The notes beneath the pieces are model-generated. The model saw only the letters and a list, made by a program, of their open reading frames with translations, searched no databases and was not told the DNA's origin. From contig NC_081405.1 of NCBI RefSeq assembly GCF_030272615.1, positions 653,938,920 to 654,002,919 on the forward strand: a stretch of DNA of 64,000 nt. Direction: 5' to 3'. Position 1 is the first letter of the stretch. Each line of letters opens with the position of its first letter. This DNA is from Cryptomeria japonica. Lineage: Eukaryota; Streptophyta; Pinopsida; Cupressales; Cupressaceae. Of this stretch, positions 56,732 through 64,000 are shown one piece after another. The position numbers and the translations under genes are program-made.

Positions 56732-57432
56732 TAATTGACAAAAAAAAAGAATAAAAAATTGAGAAAAGAAATCAATTGGAGATAATCTTGAAAAACAAAT
56801 TAAAAATTGATAAATAATCTCAAAGAAAGCAATTAAAACAATTAAATCTTATAATTGAATGAAATAGAGAATAAATCAGTTTTTTCTGATTTTATCTTAA
56901 TTTTAGTTCAATTTCCTTTAAAATTGAGAAAAATGCCCAATCACATCAATTCACCTGGATTGTGCTTCCTCTTGGAAAATCTTGACCGCTCATCATCATT
57001 TGATCTTAGCCGTTGGTTTCTTTCTGAATTTTCTATAAATTCAGGCTCTCATCTCTCATTCAAAAAAAAGATCCTGGAGAATATATTGTTATTATGTTGT
57101 TTTTGCTCTAGGTTCACTAAGAATGTTGCATATTAATTATTTCATATCGATTAAATCATTTAGCTTAATATTTCTTAAATCTTGTTATATTAATCTTGCA
57201 TCCATCTAGCTTAATATCATGCTCATATAGATTAAAATCCTTCGTCTTGGTGTAGTCTAGTCACTGGATTGCTTATACAAATCTGAGAGCAGTCTTATAC
57301 TCGCATCTTTTAGAAGGCAATGGGTCGATTTGTTATGGGTTTCATATTCATGCTTATATCTGTCTAACCATACATGTAATGACTTGATTGAAGTGTTGTG
57401 TATTACAGATTTAGGTCCACTTTTCACACACA
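56732..57432 (+). repeat. Element B 3' LTR, second part
   Basis: 701 bp matching 41708-42408 of the 5' LTR and ending CACACACA; tagatgg follows. Confidence 0.92.
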
Positions 57433-57439
57433 TAGATGG

Positions 57440-58595
57440 AAACACTAAATAAGATAATTGTGCCTCAATCATGGTTGAGTGCTAGTATAGACTCAAGATG
57501 CAATGAGAAGGCCTAGAATGGGAAACCAACAACTTTGTTTTCACGAAAGGATGTGTTGGGTCCACATAAGACTTGGATGGGACCGGAGGTTCGGGAGAGG
57601 TTACCAGGGTAACCCAGCGGATGGGGGCCGGGACTTATGGAGGCCTGCCAGGGTAACCATACCAAGCTATGTGATGACACTCTTCCCTTATGTTCACTAG
57701 TGTGTAGTTTGTGTTGATTTTGCTTGGAGAACTATTGTGGGAGTCATATTTGGTTGTTTATGCTTTTTGTGAGTACCTGATATTCATGTTAGATCATGTG
57801 ACACTTATGATGGAATGCAAGGATTTAGTTTCATTGGTGCTCCAATTGTTCCCTTGTATTTACTGCATATCATGTTTCAAATGGATCCTCTTTCTTCTTC
57901 TTGGATCAGTCATATATCTCTTGGACCCTATGTGGTCATATGTATCATTTTTTTTTGTATGCCTTGATGGTAGGATGTAATTTATGTGAACCTTATGTAT
58001 TTTCACCTATTATTTATTAGAAGGGTCTTGCATTTGAAGTAGACCCAAAGATGTAGCCCATTAGGGATGAACTCCGGTATCAATTTTGGTGTTGTATGGT
58101 GTATGTGTTCATTTGGTTCCTTTTTACTTTGGATGTATGATTGACATTATGGTTAAAATATATAATGTGATATAGGTGATATTAATCTTAATTGTATGTA
58201 TGAGGCTATTAATTAAATGCAGTAATATGGATTATGATGGATGCGGCTTAGTGTTGTAATGTAGCTAATGTCAGATGTATATATTCAATCATGTGAGTTT
58301 AATCTCTTATGGAATTTTATGGCTATTTTCAAGTGGTAATCATTCTATCATGAGTAGGTTTAATCAATCTCTTTGTTAGTTGGATTAATCCACCTTAATG
58401 TTCATTGGATTAATATAGTAATCTTCGTTGGAAACCCTTTAGGTGTTTAAGTTAAGTCTTCCGCTTGTGCAAATGTTATTGCAATATTTAATTTAATGCA
58501 TCTTTAAGTTCTTTAATGTTTTAAAAAAAAAATTGTTTGCACTTTATTCGAGAGTTTTAGTTGAATCCTTTAGGGTTTCTTGGTAGGGCATTACA
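57440..58595 (+). repeat. Element F 3' LTR, second part
   Basis: Continues the sequence broken at 41297. No gene; a GC-richer stretch at 57560-57660 has repeated ggttaccagggtaacc-like words (an imperfect palindrome). It ends cctttagggtttcttggtagggcattaca, matching 34880-34937. Confidence 0.5.
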
Positions 58596-58994
58596 CTGTA
58601 ATCAGGCATGGTAGATGTTATCTCTGGCAGTTCATTACTCTAGATTGTTGTCCATTTATCTTGAGGTGGTTATAACCTCTTTGTAGTCAATGGGACTCTT
58701 TTATAATGAGTACGCTCTAGGCAGTTTGGCTTCCTGTATGTGCTTCACTATGGGTAGGCTTCCCACCATGGTTTTTCCCTTTCTAGGTTTTCTACATACA
58801 AATCATGGTGTTATGTGGTATGGTTTCTTTGCATTGATTATCTATTTAACTGTTAAGTTTTATTATTTACCAGTATCTCTTTCTACTTTACTGATACTTA
58901 ATCTGGTTAAAGGTTATTAAGTGGATTAAATGATATAATCTGTTAATAATTGATTCACTCTCCCCCTCTTAGTTGTTCACTAGTTATCCTAACA
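58596..58994 (+). repeat. Copia-type LTR fragment (3' part)
   Basis: Contains the phrases ccaccatggtttttcccttt, aaatcatggtgttatg and gattcactctccccctctta, which also mark the 3' third of the element C LTR, so it is a copia LTR end of a related family. It ends cctaaca at 58994, where element G pol begins. Its 5' part is missing; element F ends directly before it. Confidence 0.55.
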
Positions 58995-60198
58995 GGAATA
59001 ACATGATCATTATGTTCAGGTTATTCTTCTTCATTATCACCATCTTCTTCTAGATCTACTTGTCCTGGTTGAACTGATACAACAACATTCTTTTTACCAG
59101 TTTCAGGCTTCACAAGTTCTGGTTCCAAATTCAAAATGTAAGGATCTTCATCCTTTTTCTCCACACTGGTTTCCCTCAAGACTTCAGGATACTCATCCAC
59201 TCAAACATTAGCACTCTTAATAATTCTTTGTGTCTAGTTGTTATAACATTCTTAGGCCTTACTCTTGGTGGAGTAACCAAGAAATATACCTTCATCACTT
59301 TTATCCTCAAACTTACAAACATAGTCACCTCTCTTAATAAAACATTTACTACCAAATATCTTCAAATAACTGACATGAGGTGATTTACCATACCAATATT
59401 CATAAGGAGTCTTATCCTTACCTCTTTTTACCAATATCTAGTTCATAGTGTAGGCAGTTGTGCTGAAAGCTTCTCTCTAGAAATATTTTGCTACACCTCT
59501 TTGTATCAACATCGTTCTAGCAACTTCAACAAGTGACTGGTTGTTCCTCTTTGCAACACCATTCTATTGTGGTGTCCTCGGTGTAGAAACCTTTCATTTG
59601 ATACCATTTTCTTCACAATATCTAGTGAATTCCACAGAAGTGAACTCACCACCCTGATTAGTCCTCGGACACTTTATCTTCTTGCCACTTTCCTTTTCAG
59701 CTAAGGCCTTGATTGCCTTGAACTTACTAAATGCTTATATTTTATCCTTCAAGAATGTGACCCACATCATTCTTGAGAAATCATCAGTGAAGATCATAAA
59801 ATATCTGTCACCTTGAATACTTTTGGTCCTTATTGATCCACAGAGGTCTATATGAACCAAATCTAACAGATGTTCCACTGAAAAAGATTTGCTCTTAAAA
59901 GTTGAGGATGTCATCTTTCCCAACTAACAATCCTTACACAAAGCATTAAATAGTTTTTCCAACTGAGGCAAACCTCTCACTGTCTTGGACTTACTCACTT
60001 TAAGAAAGTTATCAAAATTTATATGACAAAATCTCCCATGCCAAAGCCAACTATCATCTATTTTAGCAATTAGACAGTTGTTGACTTTATGATTTAGGTG
60101 AAACCAGTTACCTTTAGTCTGCTTTCCAGTTGTAATCAGTGCATCTTTGATCCCATATATTTTGCACATTCTATTCTTAAACTCCAATGGATATCCTT
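58995..60198 (-). pseudogene. Element G: copia GAG-pre-integrase and integrase remnant
   Basis: One minus-strand frame with many stops; open pieces 60198-59924 (the apparent start at 60256 lies in the next unit), 59923-59735 and 59434-59252. Motifs: GKQTKGNWFHLN, DDSWLWHGRFCH with the HHCC pair ALCKDC, VHIDLCGS (first Asp kept), RTNQGGEF (second Asp is Asn), GVAKRNN (Glu is Lys), then VSYLKIFGSKCF and FLGYSTKSKA. The acidic linker towards RT ends near 59000. Gag, protease, RT and RNase H are missing. Closest in the window to element D. An LTR-like unit interrupts it at 60199. Confidence 0.85.
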
Positions 60199-61151
60199 TG
60201 TCATGCCCAACTTTTGGGCAAAAAACGGAACAACAACTTTTTTTTTTTAACAACATAAATTCATTAAATAATCTACATTATAATGGAATCAAATAAGTTT
60301 TGTCTTAACTAAGGGTTAACTCTGGGTTGAATAGAATCATTTACTAAAGTTGATTTGATCAACTAAATCAATATGGTGACAATAATTAGAGAAGACTAAT
60401 TTATTTCCTAAAAGGGTCATCTCAACTTAATTAATTAATCTAATTAAACTAATTAATTTTCTCTAATTAAAATTGAGAGATATTAATTATCTCAATAGCA
60501 TTTAAAATATTCAAGGCTAAATAAAAATAATGATAATGTTAACTCATATTAAAATTAATTAATTGAACGTACACAATTTCACTTTTAAATATAACCAATA
60601 AGGTTAACTAATTCAATTATGATATTTGCCAAATAAATATATTATATATTAAAGTCAATTTTAAATCCCCTAAGACATTTAAATTTCAACTATAAATAAT
60701 TGGCCAATAATGACCTCATAGGCTAGAATTTTACATAAAACAATTAATAAATTTCATTAATAAAATTCCCCCAAAGAAATTTAGCCTAACATCCATATTT
60801 AATTAGATATGAAAATAACTATATAATATTCCTCATTAATAACCCTAGATAATAAAATTAAATCAATTATGCGATTAATATAGTTATATAAAAATTAATC
60901 CCCAATTTTAATTATACCTTGATAATAAAGAATATATTAAAATTAATCAATTTTCACCTTAGTCAAAATAAGGAGTTAAAATTAATCCCACATATGGCTA
61001 TAGTTAAATGGGGGAAATTCTTTTTTTCAAAATTTAAAAAACGAATTCCCCCTCATTTCATTTTAATAATATTTAAATTTCAAACCCTAATTAGGGTTGA
61101 GTTATCCCTTTTATTTTATTTTAAAAACTAACCTAATATTTCATTATTTCT

Positions 61152-61262
61152 AAATGCTAATCCTAACCCAAATATGGGCTAGGGTTGCATATCTTATTTT
61201 TTTCTTTTTATTTTAAATGCTAACCCTAACCCGAAAATGGGTCAGGGTTGCATATTTTATCA
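61152..61262 (+). repeat. Two-copy tandem repeat, period 63 bp
   Basis: Units start aaatgctaatcctaaccc (61152) and aaatgctaaccctaaccc (61215), each followed by an aatggg/atggg word and agggttgcat. The ctaaccc/gggtt words can pair within a unit. Confidence 0.8.
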
Positions 61263-61429
61263 TAACTTATTCTTTTTGTTCTTGTTTGCCCCTGTGTGTG
61301 TGTGTGTGCAAGTTTAATAGAGGCGACTGAGGAAGGGCTTTACGCAAGGGAATGGTCGCAGGTTTATGGAGGTGACAGTGATGAAGCAAGGGAGAGTTGT
61401 AGTGTAAAGGAGGCAGCGGCACCACTGAG

Positions 61430-61640
61430 GAGGCCACCCACAATGGCGTCATGGGCATCCCTACGAGTTTCGGCCAGTTGTGGTGGCCGTGGTTGCCCCT
61501 GAGGGTCGCGGCCCACAGTGGTGCTGCGAGCATCCCTGCAGGTCTCAGCCCACAGTGGTGGCTAAGGCCACCCCTATGGGTCGCGGCCTGTAGTGGCACC
61601 ACAGGCGCCCCTGTGCATTTTGGGCCACAAAGGGGGCCTG
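61430..61640 (+). repeat. GC-rich degenerate minisatellite
   Basis: About four units of 40-45 bp, each containing variants of gcccacagtggtg and gcatccctgcaggtc/ggtcgcggcc. It stands out sharply from the AT-rich surroundings and gives long but meaningless open frames on both strands. Confidence 0.65.
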
Positions 61641-62257
61641 AGCCGCCGACTACGAGCTCGCTAGGGTTTCGGGGGAAGGTTTGACCTCCCTCATTTTACT
61701 GTCAATTTTTTATTTATTTAAATTTTTATTTAAAGATCTTTTTTTTATATATAGTTAAAAGATTATATATATATATATATGAGCATGTTTATTTCATTTA
61801 TTTACAGCAACATACATGTCTATTTTATCCTTCTTCTTTTTTTAACAACAACTTAGTTATAAAAGATAAAACTGCATGCATTATCCCATATATATATATA
61901 CAGGTTTAAAATTGTATTTACATTGTTTAGAGCAGGTTTTAATTAATAAAACATAATGGATTATATTTGATTTTCTTCCAATAACATGAAGTTCTTTTCT
62001 TTTTGAAATTGAAATAATTAGATTTAAATTACCATTATATGTGCATTTCCGGAATTATAGCTTTAGCAGAAATGATTTATTTTACAACTCCAAATTAACC
62101 TTTCTAATTTATTGATTTTCTACTTAACATGCATTTACATAATATATAAAAAGTAGCAGAAATAAATGTAATGACAACTGCAACTAATATTTTCTAAAAT
62201 CCATTGAGTAATAACAACAAGATAAAATGCAGTATTAACTCTAGATTTCTATTTATT

Positions 62258-62286
62258 CCCCCCCCCCCCCCCCCCCTTTTTTTTTT
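62258..62286 (+). repeat. C19-T10 homopolymer junction
   Basis: Nineteen Cs followed by ten Ts. The length may be affected by sequencing or assembly error. Confidence 0.85.
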
Positions 62287-64000
62287 AAGACATAGAAAAC
62301 AGAAAATAATTTTCATTCCTTTCTGCATTAATATTTTAAAACAAAATAAAACATCATTTTTCCAACAACTGTAACAAAACAAAAATTATCCAAAATCCAT
62401 TCATTTTATTTAAAGGATCAATACTTCAAATAAAATATATTTTATCACATGGTAATACTTAATCAATAATACATTTTCCTTTTCTACAATATAAATACAA
62501 TAGAAAACTTATTTTTCTTTCTTTTCTTTGCAACTAAAATACAATAATAAACTCTTTTTCTACAACTAAAATACAATCAACAATAGGATCATCTCCAAGC
62601 TTTCCCTTCCAAATCTTTTCCAAAGCAACTTGCAATAAAAACTTGAGGTTGTGATCATCAAGGCTCACCTCCCAACCTAGGCTTACTAGAAGCCACCCCC
62701 GAGCTAGGAGAGTCAAGGCTAGATGGGAAACACACATACAAACACATATATACAAAAACTCATAACAACAAAAACACTCCCAACCCAAGGTTTAAACAAT
62801 GTCACTTATGTGACTTTCAAGTGGGGTGAAGGTGGACTAGGTACCCTTGAGGAGAATTCTGCAAATAGTGAACATAATGTCATAACAAGGCTGCAAATAT
62901 AACACATCCACAAGTTCTAAACTTGTCCCTATGATTCCTTATGACCCCCAAGACATACAAGCCAACAACTCCCCTTATGACCCCCATTGCATAAACATAA
63001 TACTATGCAACAAGGGTCACAAAAATCCCTTGAGAACCACTCTCTTCCAAAGAGAACCTCTCACTCAAAGCCTGTCAAACAACCCTTCACCCCAAGGCCA
63101 CTCTACCCTCCCAAGGGTGAGTTTGGCCTTGAAAAATCCCAAAACAAGGAAACATAAAAACACAACAAAAACACATAAGGAATATTTCTACTCCTTCCTA
63201 CACAAAAAATAGCAACCATGGAAAAACAAAAACAACCACAATCTTTTCAGAAGAAAACAACATCATACAATAGTTAGGAATTCAACCAACCTTAATCTGC
63301 CAAAAAAAAGGTAAGAGAATTTGTAGGAGAGCTACCCAAATCCACAACTTTTCTCCTTCCAAACTTAGCCCAAAAATCTTCCCAATACTTGCAAAAATTC
63401 TAAGTCTCCAAAATGGAGAGTGGGTGATCAAATCTCTCCCTCCCAAACTATTCCCTATGAAGCCACACCTCACTCTTTCCAACCCACTTGGGAAGGGTGA
63501 AGGATTCTCATTGGTTGGTCTTCCCAAAACCTTACACACTCCCTAACCAAGACACCTCAAAAAGGGGAAATGGAATGGAGAAGAGAGATGACACTCATGA
63601 AGTGGGTTATCTAACCTAGGAGGGCTCTTGTAAAGATGAAATTCGGCCAACTTGGGAAACTCAATTTTTGGGGAGGTTAAACAAGCCCTAGGGAGTGGAC
63701 ACATGGCTAAATTTGGCCTTCATCCATACGTACTGTAGCATAGGAATTTGGAAATCATCACAAACACATAAAAACTAATCTAGCTCAATCACGAAAGCTT
63801 AAATGTAATGATCTATCCTAAACACACTCAATAGAGACATGAAAATTGAAACATTCAAAAAGATTATGCAAACCAGATGTAAATCCAAATGCTTCCTTCA
63901 TGCGGCTCCATTGTCCTTCTTTCTTCTCCAAATAGTTTTGTTGTGGATCTCACCTTCAAGTGCATAAACCTAATGTGAAAGCAAGATTGACATTGGCATA

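Larger units (their letters stand above)
41298..57432 (+). mobile_element. Element B: non-autonomous gypsy relative of element A, with nested LINE and element H
   Basis: 5' LTR 41298-42408, PBS 42413-42430, PPT 47929-47941, 3' LTR 47942-48351 plus 56732-57432. Both LTRs are 1111 bp once the LINE, element H and their duplications are removed. The 7-bp repeat tagatgg flanks it at 41291-41297 and 57433-57439; gypsy duplications are usually 5 bp, so the outermost bases may be chance. It shares LTR ends, PBS, leader and 3' region with element A but has only gag-derived frames and no capsid or pol. Confidence 0.92.
34880..58595 (+). mobile_element. Element F: LTR retrotransposon with non-coding interior, interrupted by element B
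   Basis: PBS at 34940, PPT at 38493-38504, 3' LTR 38505-41297 continuing at 57440-58595 on the far side of element B. Interior 34953-38492 encodes nothing I can recognise, so it fits a large non-autonomous (LARD-like) element. The 3' LTR would be about 3.95 kb. Only about 58 bp of a matching 5' LTR end is present. The unity of the 3' LTR rests on B's flanking duplication plus the shared LTR end; the full-length match is not proven. Confidence 0.5.
60199..64000. mobile_element. Unit I: probable start of a further LTR element, running past the window end
   Basis: TGTCATGCCC begins exactly where element G coding stops; such ends pair with GGGCATGACA, similar to the element F LTR end GGGCATTACA. 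3.8 kb without recognisable coding: AT-rich 60250-61140, a GC-rich repeat island 61340-61680, (at)n near 61760, then AT-rich again and C/A-rich towards the end. Small open frames (for example 61267-61602 and 62931-63212) show only repeat-derived composition. The strand is unknown. Confidence 0.4.

Noticed and set aside
61267-61684. Open frames on both strands over the GC-rich island
   Set aside because: Both arise from the degenerate minisatellite; simultaneous open frames on both strands fit base composition, not coding.
63282-63539. Small minus-strand open frame near the window end
   Set aside because: No recognisable motif, and it sits in a C/A-rich repetitive stretch of an unclassified unit.

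Overview
This 64-kb window shows no host gene that I can support. It is a stack of nested LTR retrotransposons from a plant nuclear genome. The evidence for a plant is Ty1/copia and Ty3/gypsy (Tat-type, with a second RNase H) elements, a plant mobile domain (PMD) reading frame, a plant-type telomere heptamer (ccctaaa) inside one LTR, a LINE 3' end, AT-rich sequence, and stop codons of the kind left by cytosine deamination. Density, nesting depth and LTR length suggest a large-genome species. A gymnosperm is plausible, but the window cannot prove it.

Left half (1-32404): element A is a Tat-like gypsy element on the minus strand. Its 3' LTR is cut by the window start, and its 5' LTR is 31355-32404. 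In transcription order it has gag, protease, RT, two RNase H regions and integrase, all broken. Between integrase and the 3' LTR lies a 3.5-kb block with an antisense PMD-like gene remnant. Element C (copia, plus strand, 15727-31070) sits in A's leader. Element D (copia, minus strand, 18302-25892, TSD aagac) sits in C between gag and pol.

Middle (32405-41297): a copia RT-RNase H remnant (E) with several PPT-like motifs and an LTR, then element F, which has a PBS, about 3.5 kb of apparently non-coding sequence, a PPT and a very long 3' LTR.

Right half: element B (plus strand, 41298-57432) lies in F's 3' LTR and is flanked by the 7-bp repeat tagatgg. B shares LTR, PBS, leader and 3' region with A, but it lacks the capsid domain, all of pol and the PMD block, so it looks like a non-autonomous relative. 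B's 3' LTR was split by a LINE 3' fragment (48352-49000) and then by element H (49008-56726, minus strand, TSD ggaat). H has two 1185-bp LTRs, one intact 991-codon gag-protease-like frame and no RT or integrase. Removing the LINE and H restores B's 3' LTR to 1111 bp, the length of its 5' LTR.

Right edge (58596-64000): a copia LTR fragment, a minus-strand copia integrase remnant (G), and the start of a further LTR-like unit at 60199 that runs to the window end.

Inferred order of insertion: E, F and G are oldest; A and B came next; then C and the LINE; D and H are youngest. The recurring biology is autonomous and non-autonomous relatives sharing cis signals (LTR ends, PBS, leader motifs, PPT), with coding capacity lost mainly through nonsense changes.
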